A stretch of 64,000 nt of DNA from Burkholderia sp. OK233 (GTDB taxonomy: Bacteria > Pseudomonadota > Gammaproteobacteria > Burkholderiales > Burkholderiaceae), in assembly GCF_900230185.1 (NCBI RefSeq), contig NZ_OCSR01000002.1, positions 2,604,001 to 2,668,000 of the forward strand, in the 5' to 3' direction. The notes beneath the pieces were generated by a model, which had not been told where the DNA came from, made no database searches, and was given only the letters and a program-made list of their open reading frames with translations. The position numbers and the translations under genes are program-made. Of this stretch, positions 43,855 through 52,515 are shown piece by piece. Numbering within the stretch: the first letter of the stretch is position 1; each line of letters begins with the position of its first letter.

Positions 43855-44532
43855 TCAGTCGTGGCGAAGGGCCGCTTCGTCGCCTTTGGCGGACGCGCGC
43901 CACTGAACGCTGAGCAGGTGCTCGCGCATACATCGAGCCGCGGCTTCGCCATCGCGCGCCTTCATGGCACTGACGATCTCCTGGTGCTGCTGGGCGAAAT
44001 AGCTGCGTGTTTCCTGGGCTGACGTTTTCTCGCGTACGTCGGGTTTGACGCGCATCCCGTTGATCACTTCCATCAAGGAGATGAGCGCCGGATTGCGGGT
44101 GGCCTGTCCGATCAGCAAATGGAATCGATGATCCCATTGCTGCCACTCTTCATCATTTTTTGCCGCGGCGTTTTTCCGTGCGCATTTTTCAAGTTCCAGC
44201 AAGTCGTCCCGACTGGCTTTCGTCGCGGCTAACTGTGCGAGTGCCGGCTCGAACAACAGGCGCATTTCTGCGATGTCTGCCGGACTGGCGCCCGCCCGAA
44301 GTCCGCGCAGCGTCGGGGCGAACTTCAACGGTCTCGCACCCAGATAGGTGCCGCGACCGACGCCGCGCCATACACGCCCTGATGCCTCCAGCGAAGCAAG
44401 CGACGAACGCAATTCCCTCCGACTGACATTAAGGGCCTCGGCGAGCTTTCTTTCAGGAGGCAGTGCGTCGCCGTCCTTGAGTTGATGGTCGGCAATATAG
44501 TCCAGCAGCCTGTCCAGTATCGAGTTTTCCAT
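43855..44532 (-). CDS. GntR/FadR-family regulator of the GGT operon
   Basis: A 225-residue GntR regulator. The HTH has LKDGDALPPERKLAEALNVSRRELRSSLASLEASG, and the FCD domain has IAEMRLLFEPALAQLAATKAS, WDHRFHLLIGQATRNPALISLM and QQHQEIVSAMKARDGEAAARCMREHL. It is divergent from the GGT-family gene. A 20-bp dyad lies 13 bases before its start and a near-identical one lies 40 bases before the GGT start, so it very probably represses both itself and the operon. Confidence 0.92.
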   Translation of the reverse strand: MENSILDRLLDYIADHQLKDGDALPPERKLAEALNVSRRELRSSLASLEASGRVWRGVGRGTYLGARPLKFAPTLRGLRAGASPADIAEMRLLFEPALAQLAATKASRDDLLELEKCARKNAAAKNDEEWQQWDHRFHLLIGQATRNPALISLMEVINGMRVKPDVREKTSAQETRSYFAQQHQEIVSAMKARDGEAAARCMREHLLSVQWRASAKGDEAALRHD

Positions 44533-44544
44533 TGTCTTTTGCGT

Positions 44545-44564
44545 GAACCAATATTAATTGGTTC
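44545..44564. promoter_or_regulatory. GntR operator 1, GAACCAAT-N4-ATTGGTTC
   Basis: A perfect 8-bp inverted repeat with an ATTA centre, 13 bases upstream of the gntR start codon. The half-site ATTGGT recalls PdhR/LldR boxes, but with the two arms in the opposite order. Confidence 0.7.
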
Positions 44565-44698
44565 AAAATTTACCATAATCAAACCAACTGGGGTGAGATC
44601 CACCGATTTTTTTTGATCTGCTATTGTGTGCACAATTTCGGGTTAACGCTTGGTGCAACCCGACAACGTTCGCCGTAATCTCTTAGCTTATCGGATTC

Positions 44699-44718
44699 GT
44701 ACCAATAGTGATTGGTTC
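44699..44718. promoter_or_regulatory. GntR operator 2 upstream of the GGT operon
   Basis: GTACCAAT-AGTG-ATTGGTTC is the same 8-4-8 arrangement as operator 1, with a single arm mismatch, centred about 50 bases upstream of the GGT-family start. Between the two operators lies a further dyad, ATTGTG-TG-CACAAT (44623-44636). Confidence 0.7.
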
Positions 44719-44758
44719 GCAAACATTCAATCGTTGGTCATCGTAAAAGGAGTCGCGC

Positions 44759-46543
44759 ATGTCGTTTACAACCCGCCCGGAGCTGATTGGCACATTCGGC
44801 ATGGTGGCCTCCACGCACTGGCTGGCGAGCGCGTCAGCGATGGCCGTTCTGGAGAAAGGGGGAAATGCGTTCGATGCGGCAGCCGCTGCCGGCTTTGTCC
44901 TGCAGATCGTTGAACCGCACCTGAATGGTCCGGGCGGCGAGTTGCCGGTTGTGTTCTACAGTGCGCGCGAAGAACGTGTTCGCGTTCTGTGCGGGCAGGG
45001 CGTGACGCCGGCGGGAATGACGATAGCGCGCATGCGTGAGTTGGGTCTCGAAGTCGTTCCCGGAACCGGGTTGCTGCCTGCGGTAGTACCTGGCGCATTT
45101 GGCGCGTGGATGGCCATGCTGCGCGACTATGGCCAACTGCCGCTCGAAGACGTCCTGAGCTACGCGATCGGTTATGCGGAGAACGGCTACCCGGTTCTCC
45201 CCCGCATGACGTCGTCGATCCTCGCAATCAAGGATTTCTTCCAGACCGAATGGCCCACTTCGGCTGAGCAATGGCTGCGCAACGGCGACGCACCGATGCC
45301 GAACCAACTGTTCGCCAATCCGGCGATTGCGCAGTCGTACAGGCGCATCCTCGCGGAGGCGAATACCCGCAGTGATCGTGCGGAACAGTGCGAAGTCGCC
45401 CGCAAGGTTTTCTATCGCGGATTCGTGGCGGAAGCTATTGATAAGTACTTCCGGTCAACTGCCGTTCTCGACACCTCCGGTCAGCGCAATCATGGTCTGC
45501 TTAACGCGGATGATCTCGCGCGTTGGGAGCCGTCCTATGAAGACCCGGTTTCATACGACTATGAGGGCTTCCGCGTTCACAAGACGGGCCCTTGGGGTCA
45601 GGGACCGATGTTCCTGCAGCAACTCGCGCTTCTTAATGGTTTCGACCTCAGCGCGATGGACCCGATGGGGCCCGATTTCGTGCACACGATAATCGAATGC
45701 TCAAAGCTCGCGTTCGCCGATCGCGAGGTGTTTTACGGCGACCCTGCGTTTGCGCATGTGCCCATGGATGTGCTGCTGAGTGACGCTTACAACGACGAAC
45801 GCCGCCGGCTGATCGATCCCAGCCGCGCGTCGTTCGAATTCCGCCCCGGCATGCTGGGTGACAGCGAACAGCGTGCTGCACTGATTGTGGCCAAGGCGGG
45901 AAGGCAACAGTCCGGCGGCTTCGGCCAGGGCGAACCGACCTTTGCGCCGCTGCCTGAACTACGGGGCGATACGGTTCATCTCGACGTGGTCGATCGCTGG
46001 GGCAACATGGTTTCGGCAACACCGTCGGGTGGCTGGCTGCAAGCCTCGCCGGCCGTGCCCGGTCTCGGCTTTAACGTGACGACGCGCGCGCAGATGTTCT
46101 GGATGGAGGAGGGCCTGCCGTCCTCGCTCGGCCCGGGGCGTCGCCCCCGCACGACGCTCTCGCCCACGCTCGTTACCCGCGAGGGCAAGCCCTATGCGGC
46201 ATTCGGCACGCCGGGTGGCGACCAGCAGGATCAGTGGTCGATCCAGCTGTTTCTCCGGCACGTGCATGCCGGCATGAACTTCCAGGCTGCGGTGGATTCG
46301 CCCTCGTTTCAGACAGCGCATTTCCCCGGCTCGTTTTATCCGCGTTCGATGCAACTGGGCAAGATGTCCGCCGAGTCCAATTTTCCGGAACACACGCTTG
46401 CCGCGTTACGTGCGCGTGGACATGACCTGACCGTGGCCGAACCGTGGTCGCTGGGGCGCGTCTGCGCGGTCGGGATCAGAAACGGTCTGATGCGTGGCGC
46501 AGCAACACCTCGTCAAATGCAGGCATACGCAATCGGGCGATAA
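44759..46543 (+). CDS. GGT-family Ntn-hydrolase (gamma-glutamyltransferase or oxamate amidohydrolase type)
   Basis: A 594-residue N-terminal-nucleophile hydrolase precursor that should self-cleave before T405 in RGDTVHLDVVDRWGNMVSA. Family marks also include EKGGNAFDAAAAAGFVLQIV, EPHLNGPGGELPVVFY, VPGAFGAWM and SLGPGRRPRTTLSPTLV. There is no signal peptide, so it is cytoplasmic, unlike periplasmic E. coli Ggt. Cytoplasmic family members include oxamate amidohydrolase and gamma-glutamyl amide catabolic enzymes, so amidohydrolysis of an imported compound is favoured over glutathione breakdown. ATG 44759 has AAAGGAG upstream. It is first in an operon with two MFS carriers and a GAF protein, behind GntR operator 2. 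Confidence 0.88.
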   Translation: MSFTTRPELIGTFGMVASTHWLASASAMAVLEKGGNAFDAAAAAGFVLQIVEPHLNGPGGELPVVFYSAREERVRVLCGQGVTPAGMTIARMRELGLEVVPGTGLLPAVVPGAFGAWMAMLRDYGQLPLEDVLSYAIGYAENGYPVLPRMTSSILAIKDFFQTEWPTSAEQWLRNGDAPMPNQLFANPAIAQSYRRILAEANTRSDRAEQCEVARKVFYRGFVAEAIDKYFRSTAVLDTSGQRNHGLLNADDLARWEPSYEDPVSYDYEGFRVHKTGPWGQGPMFLQQLALLNGFDLSAMDPMGPDFVHTIIECSKLAFADREVFYGDPAFAHVPMDVLLSDAYNDERRRLIDPSRASFEFRPGMLGDSEQRAALIVAKAGRQQSGGFGQGEPTFAPLPELRGDTVHLDVVDRWGNMVSATPSGGWLQASPAVPGLGFNVTTRAQMFWMEEGLPSSLGPGRRPRTTLSPTLVTREGKPYAAFGTPGGDQQDQWSIQLFLRHVHAGMNFQAAVDSPSFQTAHFPGSFYPRSMQLGKMSAESNFPEHTLAALRARGHDLTVAEPWSLGRVCAVGIRNGLMRGAATPRQMQAYAIGR

Positions 46544-46591
46544 GCTTCGCGCCCCAGAAATCGTATCCATTTCCGTCAGGGAGAACATGCC

Positions 46592-48004
46592 GTGTCTGCT
46601 ATTGCCGCCCGTCTCGAGCGACTGCCGTTATCAGGTTTTCATCGCAAGCTCCTGCTGATCGGCGGGTTGGGGTACATGTTTGACGGACTCGATTCGTCGT
46701 CGCTTGCATTCCTGCTACCCGTCGTGAGCAAGCTATGGCACCTGACCAGTGCCGAGACGGGCCTCGTGGCGAGCAGCACCTACATCGGCTATTTTTTTGG
46801 AGCCTTTTTATCGGGTGTGCTCGCGGATGTGATCGGGCGCCGTCGCATCATGATGAGCGCGCTTGCAATCTATTGCTGCGCGTCGCTCGCGAGCGCGACC
46901 GCCACAGACTGGCACACCTTTTTCGCATTGCGTATCGTTGCGGGCTTCGGATCCGGCGCGGAGACGGTGGTGATCGCACCGTTTCTGGCCGAGTTCGTGC
47001 CACGGAGATATCGGGGCATCTTTTGCGGCGCGCTGGTCGGCTTCATGTCGTTCGGCTATCTGGGTTCGTCCATTCTCGGCTTCACCGTTGTGCGTAACTT
47101 TGCCGAAGGCTGGCGATATCTGGCGGTGGCGACTTCGTTGCCCGTCGTCATGCTCCTCTGGTGGCGAAGAACTTTGCCCGAATCGCCGCGCTGGCTTGAA
47201 AGCCAGGGGCGGGTCGCTGAGGCGGACAGTATCGTGAGCGCAATCGAGTCGTGGTTCGCAGGCAAGGGTATCAGTCTGGTACCCGTGGCATCCCTCGGCA
47301 CCATGCCTGCATCGGCGCCTGCGAAGGGCAACGCGTTACAGAATGTGCTGACGCTGTGGTCGCCGCGACTGGCGCGTACGACAGCAGTGAGCTGGCTGAT
47401 GTGGTTCTCGGTCGCATTCGCGTATTACTCGTTTTTCTCCTGGATTCCGAGCCTGCTCCTCAAGGAGGGGCTCACCATGACGAAAAGCTTTGGTTATTCG
47501 ATCGCGATTTACGGGGCGCAGATCCCCGGATATTTCTCGGCGGCATGGCTCAATGAACGGCTTGGCCGAAAGGGCGTGGTGGCGTCGTACATGCTGTTGG
47601 GCGGGATTGCGGCGATCACGCTGGCGTTTTCCCATACCGGCTTACAGATCATGGCTGCAGGCATTTTCCTGTCGTTCTTCATGAATGGCGCGTTCGCCGG
47701 TGTGTATGCGTACACCCCAGAAGTTTTTCCGACCGCTGTGCGAGCAACCGGCACTGGATCGTCCTCATCTTTCGGCCGGATTGGCTCGGTGAGCGCCCCC
47801 ATTCTGGTCGGCCTTGTCTACCCGGTGCTCGGATTCCTGGGCGTGTTCGCAATGACCACTACGGTCTTGCTGGTGGGGGCATGCGTGGTGTTCTTCCTGG
47901 GTATCGAGACCCGCAACCGGTCGCTCGAAGACATCGAGGAGGGTGGCGCCGGCCAGCCCCAGGATCTGCACGTCCCGCTCAGCTCGACCGAATTGCGCGG
48001 CTGA
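46592..48004 (+). CDS. MFS transporter (sugar porter/AAHS-like)
   Basis: A 470-residue, 12-helix permease. FHRKLLLIGGLGYMFDGLDS in helix 1, GVLADVIGRRRIMM in the 2-3 loop and TLPESPRWLESQGR before the central loop place it near nicotinate (NiaP) and aromatic-acid carriers. It starts at GTG 46592, with AGGGAGA eight bases upstream. It is second in the GGT operon, 48 bases after the hydrolase gene, so it likely imports that enzyme's substrate. Confidence 0.88.
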   Translation: MSAIAARLERLPLSGFHRKLLLIGGLGYMFDGLDSSSLAFLLPVVSKLWHLTSAETGLVASSTYIGYFFGAFLSGVLADVIGRRRIMMSALAIYCCASLASATATDWHTFFALRIVAGFGSGAETVVIAPFLAEFVPRRYRGIFCGALVGFMSFGYLGSSILGFTVVRNFAEGWRYLAVATSLPVVMLLWWRRTLPESPRWLESQGRVAEADSIVSAIESWFAGKGISLVPVASLGTMPASAPAKGNALQNVLTLWSPRLARTTAVSWLMWFSVAFAYYSFFSWIPSLLLKEGLTMTKSFGYSIAIYGAQIPGYFSAAWLNERLGRKGVVASYMLLGGIAAITLAFSHTGLQIMAAGIFLSFFMNGAFAGVYAYTPEVFPTAVRATGTGSSSSFGRIGSVSAPILVGLVYPVLGFLGVFAMTTTVLLVGACVVFFLGIETRNRSLEDIEEGGAGQPQDLHVPLSSTELRG

Positions 48005-48010
48005 GTGTGC

Positions 48011-48592
48011 ATGATGTCCCAACTAAACAGACAGATAATGCCAGGCAATCCGATTGATCCAGTCTCGCCAGCCCCGAAAACGTTGGATATTTCAGACCTC
48101 GGACGACTAGCAATAGTTATGCGACTGAGAAATCAACCCACCGAAATTTTCCGTGCGGTTCACGCGTTGGCTGCGAGCGCGATAGGCCTCGGCCTTTTTA
48201 CGATCATGTCCTATGACGAGCAACGGGAGGAAGTCGAGCGCGTTTATACAAACATGCCGGACGTGTACCCAATTGGAGGCCGTAAGCGAAAACGCGGCAC
48301 CGCGTGGGCGAACCAGGTATTGCAGGAACTCAAGCCATTTCGCGCGGAAACGACGCAAGGCATCCGGGAGGCGTTCGACGACCACGCAGTGATGACCAGC
48401 ATGGGACTCGGATCGATACTGAACATTCCGGTCGCGTACGACGGGGTATGCGTCGGCACGATGAACATGACACACAAGGAAGGGTGGTACACGGGCAGGC
48501 ACGAGGAAATGGGCATGCTGATTGGCTCCTTTCTTGCACCCGCGCTAATCAGGTGCAACATGATGCACGCCGATAGCGTCACGCGTCTCTGA
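48011..48592 (+). CDS. Stand-alone GAF-domain protein
   Basis: A 193-residue protein that is essentially one GAF domain: PTEIFRAVHALAASAIGLGLFTIMSYD, then VERVYTNMPDVYPIGGRKRK, then ILNIPVAYDGVCVGTMNMTH. It lacks HTH, kinase or GGDEF modules. ATG 48011 is taken as start; the frame opens at GTG 48005, one base after the previous stop, and no ribosome site is obvious, so it relies on translational coupling. Being between two carriers of the GGT operon, it may be a small-molecule-binding regulator or a catabolic accessory protein. Confidence 0.8.
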   Translation: MMSQLNRQIMPGNPIDPVSPAPKTLDISDLGRLAIVMRLRNQPTEIFRAVHALAASAIGLGLFTIMSYDEQREEVERVYTNMPDVYPIGGRKRKRGTAWANQVLQELKPFRAETTQGIREAFDDHAVMTSMGLGSILNIPVAYDGVCVGTMNMTHKEGWYTGRHEEMGMLIGSFLAPALIRCNMMHADSVTRL

Positions 48593-48607
48593 CGTCACTA
48601 CGATCAA

Positions 48608-49846
48608 ATGCATACAAGAACAACCTTGACCCGATCCGCTGAGTCCCAAAACACCTGGGTGCTTGTCTTCGTCCTCGGCTACCTCGCATTACTGGCGGAT
48701 GGCGCGGACGTGATGATGTACGGCCTGACGCTTACGCGAATCAAGGACGAATTCGGATTGAGCAATGTCGAAGCGGGGGCCCTGGGCAGCTTGACCCTGG
48801 TTGGCATGGCCATTGGCGGCATTCTCGGCGGCTGGGCCAGTGATCGCGTGGGGCGGGTGCGGGTCGTGGTCTGGGCATTGGCGCTCTTTTCGCTAGGAGC
48901 GGGGCTGCTGGGTTTTACGCACAGTTTTCTGGAGTTTGCGGTCGTGCGGTTTATCAGTTCGTTGGGCATAGGTTGCATGGTGCTGGTCACCACGCTGGTT
49001 GCCGAATACGTACCCACAGAGCGGCGTTCACTGATTCTTGGCGTGTTGCAAACCGGCATTTCCGCGGGCTATATCGTTGTCATCTCGCTCAGCAACTGGA
49101 TTTTGCCGCACTACGGCTGGCGTACGCTCTACTACGTGTCGGCAGTTCCCGTACTGCTGGCGCTGGCGATAAAGTTTGCCGTGCCCGAGCCGGCAGCATG
49201 GCTGGCGAGTCGCGCCGCCAACCGCAAGGGCGAACGTGGGCATCGCACCAACCGCTACTATCAGATTTTCAGTAACCGGCAGTCGCGAACCTTATTCATT
49301 CTGTGGACCTTGGCCTCGTTATTCGCACTGTCCGGCTTTTACGGTCTGAACAACTGGTTGCCGACTTACCTGGAAAAGGAACTGCACATCAAATTCGGTG
49401 CGATGGCCGGGTACATGATCGGCGCTTACGTGGTCGCCTTCATTGGCAAGATCTTTGCGGGATGGCTGGGGGACCGCTGGAGTCGGCGTGGTGTTTATGT
49501 GCTCGGCTGTGTGGGCGCCGCGCTCTTTCTGCCGGTGATCATTTTCTGGCATACGCGCGAAAACATTGCGTACCTGATGCTTGTGTTCGGATTTTTGTAT
49601 GGTGTGCCGCTGGGGACGATCGGCACCTTCATGTCCGAGAGTTTCGCTACCGCCATCCGTGGGACAGCCGTGGGCGGCTCCTATAACATCGGTCGTTTCT
49701 GCTCAGGCGCCGCCCCCATTATTATTGGTTACATTGCCACCCAGTTCTCTATCGGTATCGGATTTCTGGTGGTCGGTGGAGTTTTCTTTCTAAGCGGTGT
49801 CACCGCGTTTTTTGTTCCGGACCGGCTGTATGACACACAACGTTAG
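48608..49846 (+). CDS. AAHS-family MFS transporter
   Basis: A 412-residue, 12-helix aromatic acid:H+ symporter-like permease: LADGADVMMYGLTLTRI in helix 1, GGWASDRVGRVRVVV in the 2-3 loop, FISSLGIGCMVLVTTLVAEY in helix 4, and TYLEKELHIKFGAMAGYMIG. It lies 15 bases after the GAF gene. Two carriers in one operon suggest import of two related compounds, or import plus export of the product. It is the last gene of the operon; transcription meets the convergent ferredoxin gene 64 bases later. Confidence 0.88.
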   Translation: MHTRTTLTRSAESQNTWVLVFVLGYLALLADGADVMMYGLTLTRIKDEFGLSNVEAGALGSLTLVGMAIGGILGGWASDRVGRVRVVVWALALFSLGAGLLGFTHSFLEFAVVRFISSLGIGCMVLVTTLVAEYVPTERRSLILGVLQTGISAGYIVVISLSNWILPHYGWRTLYYVSAVPVLLALAIKFAVPEPAAWLASRAANRKGERGHRTNRYYQIFSNRQSRTLFILWTLASLFALSGFYGLNNWLPTYLEKELHIKFGAMAGYMIGAYVVAFIGKIFAGWLGDRWSRRGVYVLGCVGAALFLPVIIFWHTRENIAYLMLVFGFLYGVPLGTIGTFMSESFATAIRGTAVGGSYNIGRFCSGAAPIIIGYIATQFSIGIGFLVVGGVFFLSGVTAFFVPDRLYDTQR

Positions 49847-49910
49847 TCCATGGGCAACGTGGGCGAAAACGTTGTGCGTCTGTCTGATCGATGCGAAGCA
49901 ATACGCTACT

Positions 49911-50213
49911 TTATTGCGCCCCGATCCTGGCTAACGTAATGGCACGTTCGGGACATGCGGTTACGCACAAGCCGCATGCCCGACACGCATCGGCGTTTGG
50001 TGTGTACGCGACTTTCATTCCGTGTACGCGCAGCTTGAATTTGTTCAGCGCGCCCAATTGCTGGTAGTCGGCCGTATCGATCCGGCGGATGTCGAAAACG
50101 TTCTCGGGACAAACCACCGCGCAATCGCCCTTGCCTTCGCACCGTTTCAGATTGACCACGGGAGCAATCACGCCAGGGGCCTGTTTGCATGCGGATGTCG
50201 AAGCGGTGCTCAT
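49911..50213 (-). CDS. Ferredoxin with one full and one three-cysteine cluster motif
   Basis: A 100-residue electron-transfer protein. The second motif is complete: C77-x2-C80-x2-C83-x3-C87-P, a [4Fe-4S] site. The first reads C25-x5-C31-x3-C35-P, with lysine 28 where the second cysteine is expected, which suggests a [3Fe-4S] cluster or a non-cysteine ligand. The insert between the motifs is about 40 residues, longer than in 8Fe clostridial ferredoxins. ATG overlaps the TGA of the membrane-protein gene (ATGA), so it is translationally coupled to the ECF sigma operon. Confidence 0.9.
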   Translation of the reverse strand: MSTASTSACKQAPGVIAPVVNLKRCEGKGDCAVVCPENVFDIRRIDTADYQQLGALNKFKLRVHGMKVAYTPNADACRACGLCVTACPERAITLARIGAQ

Positions 50214-50524
50214 GCGCGATCCTCCGGACGCTTGTCGTCAACGGACGACAGGTTCTTCTGAAAATTTTCGCGTTCCTCGGGCGTCATCCGTTCCCACCGG
50301 CGCCAATGCCGGCGTCCGTGGCAACCGCCGCGTCCTCGGAATCCGCCAAACAGAATCCGGCTCAGAATCAGCAAGCCCATCGCGTGCGGAAAATCGATCG
50401 CACGGCCACCGATGAACAGCGCCGGGATAACCCAATTCCATAGCGCCATCACCAGCCATCCCAGCACGGCAATGCCCACCAGAACCAGCAGTGCCTTGCC
50501 GAAGCATCTCAGTTTGAAACTCAT
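50210..50524 (-). CDS. Small membrane protein between ECF sigma and ferredoxin genes
   Basis: A 104-residue protein with two predicted membrane helices (about 9-33 and 37-60) and a basic Gly/Arg/His-rich cytoplasmic tail including GRGGCHGRRHWRRWERM, then TPEERENFQKNL. The MTPEER helix is common in small metal-stress and anti-sigma-like proteins. Its place directly after an ECF sigma gene suggests anti-sigma or sensor function, not demonstrated. A strong ribosome site AAAGGAG precedes ATG 50524. Confidence 0.75.
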   Translation of the reverse strand: MSFKLRCFGKALLVLVGIAVLGWLVMALWNWVIPALFIGGRAIDFPHAMGLLILSRILFGGFRGRGGCHGRRHWRRWERMTPEERENFQKNLSSVDDKRPEDRA

Positions 50525-50536
50525 CTATCTGCTCCT

Positions 50537-51112
50537 TTAGATATCCAGTTCGTCATACACGGCTTGCAAGCGAACGCGCAGATGCAGGACCGCGTAACGC
50601 TTGCGCGCCAATAGCGTGTTCACGCCGACACCGCTCTCGGAGGCGAGCTCCTTGAAGCTGCGCCCTTCCAGTTCATGAGCGACGAACACGTCGCGCTGAT
50701 CCGCCGGCAATTCGTTGAGCGCGTCTTGCAGAGCCTCCAGCAGCACCGACCTTGCATAGAGGGCTTCCGGGCCTGCGTCGGTTGCCGGGAGGGCGAGATC
50801 CAGTCGATACTCGGCGTCATCCGGGTCGTCGACCATGTCGGCCAGCGGTTGCTCCCGGTGCTTGCGAAAGCGGTCGATGATGCGGTTGCGCGCCACGCGG
50901 AACAGCCACGCGCTAACCTGTTCGATCGGCGCAGGGAGACGGTAGGCTTGCACGAACTCGTGAAAGACATCCTGCAAGATGTCTTCAGCGTCGCCCTGAT
51001 CGTGCACGCGACGCCGGATGAAATTCCCGAGTTTCGTACGCTCACGCAACACAGTTGCAGTGATGTCGGTATCTCGTTCGATCATCGATTTCGGGGTGCG
51101 CGGCGGTTCCAT
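50537..51112 (-). CDS. ECF RNA polymerase sigma factor
   Basis: A 191-residue extracytoplasmic-function sigma factor. Region 2: FIRRRVHDQGDAEDILQDVFHEFVQAYR and AWLFRVARNRIIDRFRKHRE. Region 4: LNELPADQRDVFVAHELEGRSFKELASESGVGVNTLLARKRYAVLHLRVRL. The start may be ATG 51112 or ATG 51085 (MIERDTDI). It leads a three-gene operon with the membrane protein (12 bases away) and the ferredoxin. It belongs to a different ECF group from the FecI-like factor at 17022-17693. Confidence 0.9.
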   Translation of the reverse strand: MEPPRTPKSMIERDTDITATVLRERTKLGNFIRRRVHDQGDAEDILQDVFHEFVQAYRLPAPIEQVSAWLFRVARNRIIDRFRKHREQPLADMVDDPDDAEYRLDLALPATDAGPEALYARSVLLEALQDALNELPADQRDVFVAHELEGRSFKELASESGVGVNTLLARKRYAVLHLRVRLQAVYDELDI

Positions 51113-51236
51113 ACGTCTGTAGACGGTTCACGATCAGGAATATTGTCGGCGCCGGAAAAAATAGCGTTGCTACGCCGGTGGCGGGGGTGTTCGGTCCGAA
51201 GACGGCGATATCGGCCGTTCGCTGTATGGCCAGGCG

Positions 51237-52478
51237 CTAGAACCGCTCCACCCTGAACGGCTGGGTGTCCACGAGCGTCTCCTCTTGGGTCATCATCTCG
51301 GCGATCAGCCGGCCCGTAACCGGGCCTAGTGTCAGCCCGTGGTGCGCGTGGCCAAACGCGAACCACAAGTCTTTGTGATGTGTCGCGGGCCCGATGATCG
51401 GCATCATGTCGGGCGTACAGGGGCGTCGTCCCATCCAGGGTTCATCGTCGAGACGCTTGCCCAATGGAAACAGCGTACGTGCAATCGGCTCGACCGCGGC
51501 GAGCTGCGTGGGCGTCTTGGGCGCATCGCAGTGCGCGATTTCCGCTCCCGTGGTCAAGCGGATGCCTTTTGCCATGGGGGCCAGCAGGTAGCCCTTCTCG
51601 ACGTCCAGAACCGGATGATTCAGGCGAGCCCCCGCCCCGGGCGCGTAGTGCATGTGATACCCGCGTTTGACGGCGAGCGGCAAGCGATAGCCGAGCCGCG
51701 AACTTACGCGATCCGACCACGGCCCCAATGCGACTACCGCTGACGAAGCGGTGATCGTTCCGGCATCGGTATCGACCGCCCAACCCTCACGAAACGAGTC
51801 CGCATCGCCGATGAAAAACCGTCCCCCCAGCGCTTCGAAATACTCCGCGTATGCGGTGACGAGCGCGTTGGGATCGCTAACGGAATTGGATGCCGAGTAG
51901 CGCAAGCCGCCCGGCAGTGCCTTGTCGAGATCGGGCTCCTTCTGTTGCAGGCGGCCCGCATCCAGCGATTCGAACTCGACGCCATATTCCCGATGCCACC
52001 GTTCAGCGACCCGCGTTTCCGCGGCCCATGCTTTTTCGGTGCGAAACACCTTGATCCAGCCGGTGGGGCGTAATAACGCGCTCGCACCAGCATCGGCCGC
52101 CAGCGCGCGGTGCTCGTCCACGCAATGCTCGATCAGCGTCGCGTACGACTTCGCGATGGCCGCATGTTTGGCCGGATGAGAATTGCGCCAGTATTGCCAA
52201 AGAAACGGTGCCGTCTTCAGTATGGCATCGGCATGGTAGCGAACGTCCGGCGACTGGTTGCGCGCATACCGAAGCAAGGTGCCGAGGTCGCGTGGAAAGG
52301 CATAGGGATACACGCCTTCGCGCTGGATCAACCCGGCGTTACCGAACGACGTTTCGCGGCCGGGCTGCTTGCGGTCGACCAGGGCGACGCTGCGGCCGCG
52401 TTTCTGGAGATGCACGGCAACGCAGACGCCGACAATGCCTGCGCCAAGCACGACGGTATCGAATTTCATTGTGGTCAC
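51237..52478 (-). CDS. D-amino acid dehydrogenase-like FAD oxidoreductase
   Basis: A 413-residue FAD enzyme of the DAO/DadA family that oxidises an amine or D-amino acid. The FAD-binding start is VVLGAGIVGVCVAVHLQKRG with VDRKQPGRETSFGNAG, and the C-terminus has GRRPCTPDMMPIIGPA, GHAHHGLTLGPVTGRLIAEM. GTG 52478 has AGGTGA just upstream. The insertion sequence ends only 37 bases before this start, so the native upstream region has been displaced. Without the insertion, it would follow marR by about 33 bases on the same strand. Confidence 0.9.
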   Translation of the reverse strand: MTTMKFDTVVLGAGIVGVCVAVHLQKRGRSVALVDRKQPGRETSFGNAGLIQREGVYPYAFPRDLGTLLRYARNQSPDVRYHADAILKTAPFLWQYWRNSHPAKHAAIAKSYATLIEHCVDEHRALAADAGASALLRPTGWIKVFRTEKAWAAETRVAERWHREYGVEFESLDAGRLQQKEPDLDKALPGGLRYSASNSVSDPNALVTAYAEYFEALGGRFFIGDADSFREGWAVDTDAGTITASSAVVALGPWSDRVSSRLGYRLPLAVKRGYHMHYAPGAGARLNHPVLDVEKGYLLAPMAKGIRLTTGAEIAHCDAPKTPTQLAAVEPIARTLFPLGKRLDDEPWMGRRPCTPDMMPIIGPATHHKDLWFAFGHAHHGLTLGPVTGRLIAEMMTQEETLVDTQPFRVERF

Positions 52479-52515
52479 GAATTCACCTGTTGCCGATCTG
52501 ACACGGCGACCCTAG

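Noticed and set aside
49847..49910. Hairpin GCAACGT/ACGTTGT as terminator between convergent genes
   Set aside because: Short imperfect stem without T run on either side; evidence too weak for a feature.
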